From an uncultured Blautia sp. (lineage in GTDB: Bacteria > Bacillota > Clostridia > Lachnospirales > Lachnospiraceae): DNA of 55,662 bases. A program made the translations under genes and the position numbers. The stretch lies in the NCBI GenBank assembly GCA_900553515.1, contig USDN01000013.1, forward strand, positions 1 through 55,662, in the 5' to 3' direction. Below are positions 48,964-55,662 of the stretch, in pieces (within the stretch, counting starts at the first letter, position 1; every line of letters begins with the position of its first letter). The notes under the pieces are model-generated. The model searched no databases, was not told where the DNA came from, and saw nothing but the letters and a program-made list of their open reading frames with translations.

Positions 48964-51057
48964 TTATGCCTCTTCCGGCACATCCTTCATGCTGAAACTG
49001 ATTCTGCCCATCTTGTCTTTTCCAAGACAGATCACCTTTACCTGATCTCCAAGGCTTAATACATCTTCAACACGTTCGATTCTTTCCTTAGCGATCTTGG
49101 AAATGTGAACCATTCCCTCTTTTCCTGGTGCAAATTCAACAAATGCACCGAATTCCTTGATGCTGACTACCTTTCCGGTAAAGATCTGTCCCGCTTCAAA
49201 ATCAGCAGCGATCACTTCGATCATATGAGCAGCCTCATCCATTCCTCTCTGGTCTACGCCGCAAATGGATACTGCACCTTCATCACTGATATCAATCTGT
49301 ACGCCGGTACGCTCAATGATGGTATTGATTGTTTTTCCTCTCTGACCTACCACATCACCGATCTTCTGAGGATCGATCTGGATCTGGATGATTTTCGGAG
49401 CATATTTATTTACATGGTCACGAGGTTCTGCGATACATTTTTCCATAACCTCTGTGAGGATATACTCTCTTGCTTCTTTTGTTCTGCGGATTGCTTCCTC
49501 CACGATAGGTCTGGTAAGACCATGGATCTTAATATCCATCTGGATCGCAGTAATACCGTCATGTGTTCCGGCAACCTTAAAGTCCATATCGCCAAAGAAG
49601 TCTTCCAGACCCTGGATGTCTGTAAGAACAATATAATCGTCATCTGTGGCACCAGTAACAAGACCACAGGAAATACCAGCTACCGGTTTGCTGATCGGTA
49701 CGCCCGCTGCCATAAGAGACATGGTGGATGCACAGATACTGGCCTGAGAAGTAGAACCATTGGACTCAAATGTTTCAGATACTGTACGGATCGCATATGG
49801 AAACTCTTCTGCTGACGGAAGCACAGGAACAAGCGCTCTCTCAGCCAGGGCTCCATGACCGATCTCACGACGTCCCGGTCCTCTGGACGGCTTTGTCTCA
49901 CCAACAGAGTAGGACGGGAAGTTATAATGATGCATATATCTTTTGGAAGTTTCAAATTCATCCAGTCCATCCAGTCTCTGAGCTTCAGAAAGAGGTGCAA
50001 GAGTAGTCAATGTACAGATCTGAGTCTGTCCACGGGTAAACATAGCAGATCCATGTACTCTCGGGATGATATCCACTTCTGCTGCAAGAGGACGGATCTG
50101 ATCGATCTTACGTCCGTCCGGACGTTTGTGGTCTCTCAGGATCATCTTACGGACAGTCTTCTTCTGGTACTGATAAACTGCTTCTCCCAGAACGTTAAGC
50201 CATTCCTCATTATCTGCAAATTTATCCTGAAGTCTTGCTGTGATCTCACGGATGTTTTCTTCTCTTGTCTGCTTATCATCTGTAAATACTGCCTCTTCCA
50301 TTTCTTCTGGCGGAACAATTTCACGGATGGCTGCAAAAAGTTCTTCCGGAACTGCACAGGACGCATAAAGATGTTTTTCTTTTCCACATTCTGCTACAAT
50401 CTTGTCAATAAAACGGATGATCTCCTGATTTACTTCATGTGCTTTGTAAATAGCTTCGATCATTTTGTCCTCAGGAACTTCATTTGCTCCGGCCTCGATC
50501 ATGATTACCTTTTCTCTGGTAGAAGCAACCGTAAGCTGAAGATCAGAAATCTCTTTCTGTGCCAGTGAAGGATTGATCACAAATTCTCCATCAATAAGGC
50601 CTACCTGAGTTGTTGCACATGGACCATCAAAAGGAATATCAGAAATACAGGTAGCAATAGAAGATCCAAGCATCGCCGGAATCTCCGGATTACACTCCGG
50701 ATCCACTGACATTACCATATTTACAAGTGTTACATCATTTCTGTAATCCTTTGGAAACAGAGGACGCATAGGACGGTCGATTACACGGGAAGTAAGGATG
50801 GCATGCTCACTTGCCTTTCCCTCTCTTTTATTAAATCCACCCGGAATTTTTCCTACTGCATACATTTTTTCTTCATATTCAACACTTAAAGGAAAGAAAT
50901 CAATTCCTTCTCTCGGTTCTTTAGAAGCTGTTGCTGTTGAAAGTACAGTTGTATCTCCATAATGCATCAGAGCCGCACCATTGGCCTGCTTTGCAACACG
51001 GCCTACATCTACTGTAAGTGTTCTTCCGGCTAATTCCATAGAATAACTTTTGTACAT
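48964..51057 (-). CDS. pnp: Polyribonucleotide nucleotidyltransferase (PNPase)
   Basis: Phosphorolytic 3'-5' exoribonuclease, trimeric. 697 residues: two RNase PH-like domains (about 10-215 and 310-540, second with the catalytic SNGSTSQAS and DGITAIQMDIK) linked by a helical domain, then KH (about 550-610; IGDVVGQRGKTI) and S1 (about 620-690; GAFVEFAPGKEGMVHISKI). ATG follows AAAGGAG. The long structured leader upstream suggests autogenous control. rpsO lies just upstream, as in many bacteria. Confidence 0.97.
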   Translation of the reverse strand: MYKSYSMELAGRTLTVDVGRVAKQANGAALMHYGDTTVLSTATASKEPREGIDFFPLSVEYEEKMYAVGKIPGGFNKREGKASEHAILTSRVIDRPMRPLFPKDYRNDVTLVNMVMSVDPECNPEIPAMLGSSIATCISDIPFDGPCATTQVGLIDGEFVINPSLAQKEISDLQLTVASTREKVIMIEAGANEVPEDKMIEAIYKAHEVNQEIIRFIDKIVAECGKEKHLYASCAVPEELFAAIREIVPPEEMEEAVFTDDKQTREENIREITARLQDKFADNEEWLNVLGEAVYQYQKKTVRKMILRDHKRPDGRKIDQIRPLAAEVDIIPRVHGSAMFTRGQTQICTLTTLAPLSEAQRLDGLDEFETSKRYMHHYNFPSYSVGETKPSRGPGRREIGHGALAERALVPVLPSAEEFPYAIRTVSETFESNGSTSQASICASTMSLMAAGVPISKPVAGISCGLVTGATDDDYIVLTDIQGLEDFFGDMDFKVAGTHDGITAIQMDIKIHGLTRPIVEEAIRRTKEAREYILTEVMEKCIAEPRDHVNKYAPKIIQIQIDPQKIGDVVGQRGKTINTIIERTGVQIDISDEGAVSICGVDQRGMDEAAHMIEVIAADFEAGQIFTGKVVSIKEFGAFVEFAPGKEGMVHISKIAKERIERVEDVLSLGDQVKVICLGKDKMGRISFSMKDVPEEA

Positions 51058-51060
51058 AGT

Positions 51061-51230
51061 TTATCTCCTTTTCATAAAATTCTACAGGCTGGTATTGCCT
51101 TCTAAGCGGACAGAAGTCCGAAACAACTGAAAAAACCGCCGACAGCAGGCTCCACACGGGCTTTTCAGAAGTCTCGGAAAATACTTCTGTTTTTTCAAAA
51201 AGGCGGTAAATACCTGTATGTAGTAAAACA
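51061..51230 (-). promoter_or_regulatory. Structured 5' leader of pnp with alternative hairpins
   Basis: On the minus strand ACCGCC (complement of 51202-51207) pairs with GGCGGT (51135-51140), enclosing a stem CAGAAGT (51183-51189)/ACTTCTG (51166-51172); six T follow the outer stem, as in a terminator. A second ACTTCTG (51111-51117) can compete for CAGAAGT, giving two possible folds. I see no consensus promoter in it, so transcripts may enter from rpsO. Confidence 0.55.
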
Positions 51231-51250
51231 GGGCGGATGGAAATCCGCCC
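51224..51250 (-). terminator. Intrinsic terminator after rpsO
   Basis: On the minus strand GGGCGGAT (complement of 51243-51250) pairs perfectly with ATCCGCCC (51231-51238), then TGTTTTA. The short T-run suggests partial read-through into pnp. Confidence 0.72.
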
Positions 51251-51263
51251 TTCCGCAAACTAA

Positions 51264-51530
51264 TTATTTTCTTAAACCTAATTTTTCAATCAGTGCACGG
51301 TATCTTTCGATGTCTGTTTTCTTCAGGTATGCCAGCAGCCCTCTTCTCTGACCTACCATTTTCAGAAGACCTCTTCTGGAATGATGATCTTTGTGATGGC
51401 TCTGTAAATGCTCTGTAAGCTCCTGAATTCTTGCTGTAAGAACTGCAACCTGTACCTCCGGTGAACCTGTGTCACCCTCGCATCTTGCATATTCTTTCAT
51501 GATTGCCTGTTTTTTTTCTTTTGAAATCAT
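51264..51530 (-). CDS. rpsO: 30S ribosomal protein S15
   Basis: 88 residues, the standard length. Family sequence: EGDTGSPEVQVAVLTARI (about 19-36), LQSHHKDHHSRRGLLKMV (about 42-59) and a C-terminal YLKKTDIERY. Strong ribosome binding site AAGGAGGAAATC. Between its promoter and start lies a leader of about 120 bases, long enough for the S15 autoregulatory structures known in other bacteria, though I cannot identify one by eye. Confidence 0.98.
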   Translation of the reverse strand: MISKEKKQAIMKEYARCEGDTGSPEVQVAVLTARIQELTEHLQSHHKDHHSRRGLLKMVGQRRGLLAYLKKTDIERYRALIEKLGLRK

Positions 51531-51659
51531 TATGATTTCCTCCTTATTAATTATAATATTATTTAGTCCGGCTTAATATAAAACCGTCTATAACCGCCGC
51601 GCATTAAGAAATGGTTGGAGATTCCTGTCTCTGAATACGGGCTGATTTACACCTCAAAT

Positions 51660-51689
51660 AGTATAGCACAAAAGATATTGTGTTGTAAA
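51660..51689 (-). promoter_or_regulatory. Promoter of rpsO
   Basis: -35 TTTACA (51684-51689), 18-base spacer, -10 TATACT (51660-51665) preceded by TGC, an extended -10. Confidence 0.66.
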
Positions 51690-51696
51690 TAACAAT

Positions 51697-53337
51697 TTAT
51701 TTTTTTGCAGAATCCTGTCCTTCTTCATCTGTAAGTGAAAAAGCAATGTTTGTAGCATGGTCAGCCACACGCTCCAGTCCGGACAGAATGTCTGAGAACA
51801 TCATGCCTGCTGACGCAGTACATTCATTTCTTGTAAGCCGCTGGATATGAGATTCCTGAAGTTCTCTTTCCATACGGTCGATCCGGTCTTCCAGATCCAG
51901 GATCTCCTGCATATGCTCCTGATTGTTATGGGAGAACATATCCAGTGCATAAGTAGTGATCTTCACTACCATATCAAGCATTTCATTCAGTTCTCTCTTA
52001 GCCTGAGGACTGAATTCCACCTGATTTTCCATTCGCTGTTTTGCTGCATCTGCCACATTCTCTGCATGGTCTCCGATACGCTCAATGTCATTGACCACAT
52101 GGAAAAGTCCGCCGATGCTCTTCTTATCGTCTGTAGGAATGGTGGTCTGGTTTACTTTTACAAGATAATCTGTAATCGCATGATTCAAAAGATTGATCTG
52201 ATCTTCTGTTTCATAAACCTCCTGGATCTCCTTTTCATTCATAGTAAAGAATGCATCCATAGAAGCTTTCAGGTTGCGGATGGCGATATTTCCCATGCGC
52301 TCCATTTCTCTGGTAGCCTCGAACACTGCTGTTGTAGGAGAGAATACAGATTTTTCACCAATATATTGAAGCTGGAATTCCTGTGCAGCCGGTTTTTCCT
52401 CTTCCCGTACAAACAAACCTGTAAGCTTGACGATCTGTTTGATAAACGGAAACAGAAGCAGTACTTCTGCCACTTTGATCAGCGTGTGGGCATTGGCAAC
52501 CTCTCTTGCCACATTTCCATGAGACATAACACTGAGCATATGTGTGATCGGCTCCAGGGCAAAACTGAATACCAGATACATAACTGCTGTACCGATGATG
52601 TTAAAGAATAAGTGGATCAGCGCTGCACGCTTAGCGATCTTCTTACCGTTGATGGATGCAAGAAGCGCAGATACACAGGATCCAATGTTACATCCAAAAA
52701 TAATAAAGTAGCAGATACGGATATCCAGAAGTCCCTGCTGTGCAAGAAGAAGGACGATACCTACTGTTGCAGAAGAACTCTGAAGTACAGTAGTCACTAC
52801 AATACCCACGATAACAGCCAGGAAATGGCTGGTCAGTGAGCTCATGATCTCTACTACCTGCGGTGACTCACGAAGTACAGACATAGAATCTGACATTCCG
52901 GAAAGTCCCATAAAAAGAATACCAAATCCCAGAAGCACCTCTCCTGCTCTCTGGACCTTTGTCTTGTTACAGAACATTACCATGATCACACCTGCCATGA
53001 TGATAGCCGGTGCAAGCGCAGACAGATTTAAAGAAATCAGCTGCGAAGTTACTGTGGTACCGATATTGGCACCCATGATCACGCCTGCCGCCTGATAAAG
53101 ATTCATCAGTCCGGAATTTACAAAACTGACTACCATAACCGTAGACGCACTTGAAGACTGGATCACCGCCGTAAAAAATGTTCCGACGAGGATTCCTCTC
53201 AATGGAGTTTTTGTAAAAAACTCCAGAATACTTCTCATTTTAGCCCCTGCTGCTTTTTCCAGGCCGTCGCTCATAAGCTTCATGCCATACAAAAACATAC
53301 CAAGGCCGCCCATTAAACCAAGAATAATCCCTGCCAT
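51697..53337 (-). CDS. Na+/phosphate cotransporter family protein with PhoU-like domain
   Basis: 546 residues. The first 310 form two Na_Pi_cotrans repeats, each with the QSSSA signature (VIQSSSASTVMV, about 60-71; VLQSSSATVGIV, about 185-196) and eight or so membrane helices. The last 200 residues are PhoU-like helical bundles (DIERIGDHAENVADAA, about 415-430; GLERVADHATNIAFSL near the C-terminus), the typical NptA/YjbB architecture. Transports phosphate with sodium; in some species it is an efflux path. It separates ribF from rpsO. Confidence 0.94.
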   Translation of the reverse strand: MAGIILGLMGGLGMFLYGMKLMSDGLEKAAGAKMRSILEFFTKTPLRGILVGTFFTAVIQSSSASTVMVVSFVNSGLMNLYQAAGVIMGANIGTTVTSQLISLNLSALAPAIIMAGVIMVMFCNKTKVQRAGEVLLGFGILFMGLSGMSDSMSVLRESPQVVEIMSSLTSHFLAVIVGIVVTTVLQSSSATVGIVLLLAQQGLLDIRICYFIIFGCNIGSCVSALLASINGKKIAKRAALIHLFFNIIGTAVMYLVFSFALEPITHMLSVMSHGNVAREVANAHTLIKVAEVLLLFPFIKQIVKLTGLFVREEEKPAAQEFQLQYIGEKSVFSPTTAVFEATREMERMGNIAIRNLKASMDAFFTMNEKEIQEVYETEDQINLLNHAITDYLVKVNQTTIPTDDKKSIGGLFHVVNDIERIGDHAENVADAAKQRMENQVEFSPQAKRELNEMLDMVVKITTYALDMFSHNNQEHMQEILDLEDRIDRMERELQESHIQRLTRNECTASAGMMFSDILSGLERVADHATNIAFSLTDEEGQDSAKK

Positions 53338-53422
53338 TCTCTGTTCTCCCTTGTATATTCTTCCTTTATCAATAATCTTCCAATTAAAGAAAATGTATAT
53401 TTACTGACCTTACCACAGCATA

Positions 53423-54316
53423 TCATCTGTTGAAATATGCTTTTCCTTTACAGATATCTTCCTGGATCTGCTTTTTCAAAGCCTCAAAAGAAGAAAACTT
53501 ATGCTCTTCTCTTAAATATTTCCGAAATTCCACAGTACAGGTTTTTCCATAAAGATTTTTTTCACAGTCAAATAAATACGATTCCACTCCTACAAAGGTT
53601 TCCCCTATGGTAGGCTTGTAACCTACATTTGTAATGCCAGGATAGACTTCCTGGCCAAAACTGGACAAAGTGACATAAACACCGTTTGGGGGCAAAAGCT
53701 TTTCCGGCATCGGAATAAGATTTGCAGTAGGAAAAAAATCTCTGTGTCCCATTCCCCGTCCATGCTCTACCATCCCGGATACAAAATAATCTCTGCCCAG
53801 AAGAGAAGAAACTTTTTCCATGTTTCCCTTTGCAAGCTCTTCCCTGATATAGGTACTGCTTATCTTTCTGGTCCCTTCCATTTCCTTGGGCAGGATATCT
53901 GCTTTGAATCCGTATCTGACTCCGGATTTTACCAGAAGCTCCGGAGTCCCTTTTCGTTCAAAACCAAATCGGAAATCTTCTCCTACTGCCACATAGGATG
54001 CCTGAAGCGCCCCCACAAGCACCTGACGGATAAAGTTCTCTGCCTTCATATGCCTGATCTCGCTGTTCAGCGGGCATTCCAAAAGTACATCTACACCCAT
54101 ATGTTCCAGAAGATCCCTGCGTTCTGCTTTTGTAAAAATTGTTTTCCTGTCAGAAACAAAGGCGATCACAACCGCTGCTGCCCCTGTTTCTTTTTTCTGA
54201 TCCAGAATCCTGCTGATCAGCTTTCTGTGTCCTTTGTGCACCCCGTCAAATTTTCCCAGAGTCACTGCACTGCCGCATAATCGTGGAAACTGGCCTTCTA
54301 TTGTCATGTATTCCAT
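53423..54316 (-). CDS. ribF: Bifunctional riboflavin kinase/FAD synthetase
   Basis: Makes FMN then FAD from riboflavin. 297 residues: N-terminal adenylyltransferase domain (about 1-175) with the nucleotidyl transferase TLGKFDGVHKGHRKL (17-31; HKGH) and the ISSTYIRE motif (about 156-163), then the flavokinase domain (about 180-297) with GMGHRDFFPTANL (the P-T-A-N Mg site) and the catalytic Glu in VEFRKYLR. ATG follows AGGAGC. It is 22 bases after truB. Confidence 0.95.
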   Translation of the reverse strand: MEYMTIEGQFPRLCGSAVTLGKFDGVHKGHRKLISRILDQKKETGAAAVVIAFVSDRKTIFTKAERRDLLEHMGVDVLLECPLNSEIRHMKAENFIRQVLVGALQASYVAVGEDFRFGFERKGTPELLVKSGVRYGFKADILPKEMEGTRKISSTYIREELAKGNMEKVSSLLGRDYFVSGMVEHGRGMGHRDFFPTANLIPMPEKLLPPNGVYVTLSSFGQEVYPGITNVGYKPTIGETFVGVESYLFDCEKNLYGKTCTVEFRKYLREEHKFSSFEALKKQIQEDICKGKAYFNR

Positions 54317-54338
54317 GAGCTGCTCCTGACGTTCTGTT

Positions 54339-55226
54339 TTATAAAAACATCTTTACCGGACGGTAGGAGGCGCTGGCTCTATGCCACTGATAAATACCGA
54401 TAAATACATCTTCACTGGTATACATCCTGACCCATCCTTCTCTGCAGCCGCCTTCTGTCAGCTCCTCCCCTACAGGGTTGCCGTTTTTCAGAAGCCTGTC
54501 TGCCATTTCAATACAGCGGACTGGCGGATAGTTTTCAAGCACTTTCTCAATCCCTACCAAATGTTCTTCCAGTTTTCCCTGCTGCATCAGCTGCTGGATC
54601 TCATCCAGAGTCAGACTGTCTTCTAAAGCAAACTGACCGGAACGTGTGCGGAGCAGTTCTTCCATACAGCCTCCGCACCCCAGCTTTTGTCCGATGTCAT
54701 GACAAAGTGTGCGGATATAAGTTCCTTTGCTGCAGGTTACTGACAACTTTATCAATGGAAGATCTGTCTCCAGGATCTGGATTTTATAAAATGTCACAGG
54801 CCGTGCTTTACGTTCTACAGTTTTTCCCTCCCTGGCAAGCTCATAAAGTTTTTTTCCGTTTACCTTCAGAGCTGAATACATGGGCGGGATCTGCTGCTGT
54901 TCACCTAAAAAACTTTCCACAGTTTCTTTAACCATTTCTTCAGAAACCAGGACAGGAAGTTCCTTCAGAACCTGTCCTGTCATATCCTGAGTATCTGTTT
55001 CGATCCCAAGGCGAAGAACTGTCTCATATGTTTTTTCTTTTTCTGTAAGCATCTCCACAAGACGGGTGGCCTTTCCCAAAACAACAGGAAGAACGCCTTC
55101 CGCATCCGGATCCAGAGTCCCTGTATGACCGATTTTTTTTATATGCAGGATACCGCGAAGTTTTGCTACCACATCATGAGAGGTAAACCCCTTTTCTTTC
55201 CTGACAACTAAAACTCCATCCATCAT
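54339..55226 (-). CDS. truB: tRNA pseudouridine(55) synthase
   Basis: Converts U55 of the tRNA T-loop to pseudouridine. 295 residues. Catalytic Asp in GHTGTLDPDAEGVLP (about 35-49); other family blocks: VVRKEKGFTSHDVV, IPPMYSALKVNGKKLYE, and CSKGTYIRTLCHDIG. A C-terminal PUA-like extension (about 240-295) is present. Its ATG overlaps the upstream DHH gene stop (ATGA), giving nrnA-truB-ribF coupling, the order seen downstream of rbfA in many Firmicutes. Confidence 0.96.
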   Translation of the reverse strand: MMDGVLVVRKEKGFTSHDVVAKLRGILHIKKIGHTGTLDPDAEGVLPVVLGKATRLVEMLTEKEKTYETVLRLGIETDTQDMTGQVLKELPVLVSEEMVKETVESFLGEQQQIPPMYSALKVNGKKLYELAREGKTVERKARPVTFYKIQILETDLPLIKLSVTCSKGTYIRTLCHDIGQKLGCGGCMEELLRTRSGQFALEDSLTLDEIQQLMQQGKLEEHLVGIEKVLENYPPVRCIEMADRLLKNGNPVGEELTEGGCREGWVRMYTSEDVFIGIYQWHRASASYRPVKMFL

Positions 55227-55662
55227 TTTTCTTTCTCCAGACAGATCTGGCGGTATATCTCCCGTGTCACATTGTTGATTACATCATACATGGATCCCTG
55301 AAGATCACAGCCTGCCGCTCTTGTATGTCCTCCTCCGCCAAAATACACAGCCACCTTACTTACATCCACATTCCCATTGGATCTAAGTGATACTTTAAAA
55401 GTCTGTGTCTCAACTTCATAGAGGAACATCGCAACCTCTACTCCCTTTGTAAGGCGCAGCTGGCTTACAATTCCATCCAGATCCTTTCCGTCTACTCCAT
55501 AGAAATCCATATCCCTTTTTCTCAGATATCCGATGATGCAGGTTCCGTTCATAAGAAGAATACTTTCTGCCAGAACTCTTCCCATAACCTGATTCTGCAG
55601 ATATGTTTTTTCATAAAAGGACTGATCGATGATCCGGTTAAATTCAAATCCGGTCTTCATCA
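55223..55662 (-). CDS. nrnA: DHH/DHHA1 phosphoesterase (NrnA-like), N-terminus cut by window edge
   Basis: Only the last 145 residues are visible. They contain the DHHA1 substrate-binding domain, with FGGGGHTRAAGCDLQG (about 30 residues before the end), the GGGH motif that binds nucleotide phosphate. NrnA degrades short oligoribonucleotides and pAp. The DHH catalytic half lies beyond 55662. Its stop overlaps the truB start. Confidence 0.9.
   Translation of the reverse strand, partial: MKTGFEFNRIIDQSFYEKTYLQNQVMGRVLAESILLMNGTCIIGYLRKRDMDFYGVDGKDLDGIVSQLRLTKGVEVAMFLYEVETQTFKVSLRSNGNVDVSKVAVYFGGGGHTRAAGCDLQGSMYDVINNVTREIYRQICLEKEK

Noticed and set aside
1..55662. tRNA, rRNA, CRISPR, prophage or insertion sequences
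   Set aside because: I looked for T-loop words, direct-repeat arrays, transposase or integrase motifs and terminal repeats and saw none. A computed scan was not possible.

Overview
The window is bacterial chromosome of Lachnospiraceae type (Bacillota, class Clostridia). This rests on gene order, strong AGGAGG ribosome binding sites, a T-box ahead of pheST, SpoIID- and SleB-type proteins, and an anaerobic CO dehydrogenase locus. A Blautia-like acetogen is plausible but cannot be proved from the sequence. Almost all genes lie on the minus strand. I see no tRNA, rRNA, prophage, insertion sequence or CRISPR array.

Layout. 1-3.1 kb: a CO dehydrogenase operon read leftward, with a His-rich nickel protein, CooT, CooC and CooS (cut by the window edge), behind a clear sigma-A promoter. 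3.4-4.3 kb: a divergent aldo/keto reductase. 4.3-8.7 kb: gpsA, plsY, der and a DUF512 radical SAM gene, facing a divergent PRPP synthetase. 10.1-14.1 kb: pgeF, yraN, rnhB, rbgA, lepB and rplS. 14.2-17.8 kb: a ZIP metal transporter and a two-gene MotA/MotB-like (ZorA/ZorB-like) ion motor. 18-22.5 kb: pheS-pheT under a Phe T-box, with a histidine phosphatase as third gene. 22.5-29 kb: yihY, a SpoIID-like gene, galM, a probable 6S RNA, thrC and a SleB-type hydrolase. 29.4-34.1 kb: a cytidylate kinase-like gene, DUF362, a CNNM/CorC protein and an alanine/sodium symporter. 34.1-36.1 kb: a YtrA-type GntR regulator with an ABC exporter. 36.1-43.8 kb: a complete sugar ABC importer plus a sensor kinase, a YesN-type regulator and a second, lipoprotein-type binding protein, which together look like a three-component sugar-sensing system. 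44-47.9 kb: DUF5662, a GH13 protein that has lost its catalytic motifs, exonuclease III and a Cys-rich DUF1292 protein. 47.9-55.7 kb: dut, nrdG, pnp, rpsO, a Na/Pi cotransporter, ribF, truB and the end of an nrnA-type DHH gene.

The observations most worth a second look are: (1) the stand-alone ZorAB-like motor with a roughly 340-residue cytoplasmic tail and repeated GTGTTAA boxes around its promoter; (2) the GlgX-like GH13 protein in which all four conserved catalytic regions are altered; (3) a signal peptidase I with arginine at the position of the catalytic lysine; (4) the three-component sugar sensor next to its transporter, whose transport binding protein lacks a lipobox; (5) a perfect intrinsic terminator lying over the first codons of the SpoIID-like gene; (6) the His-rich nickel protein of the CO dehydrogenase operon and the hairpin-rich cooC-cooS spacer.
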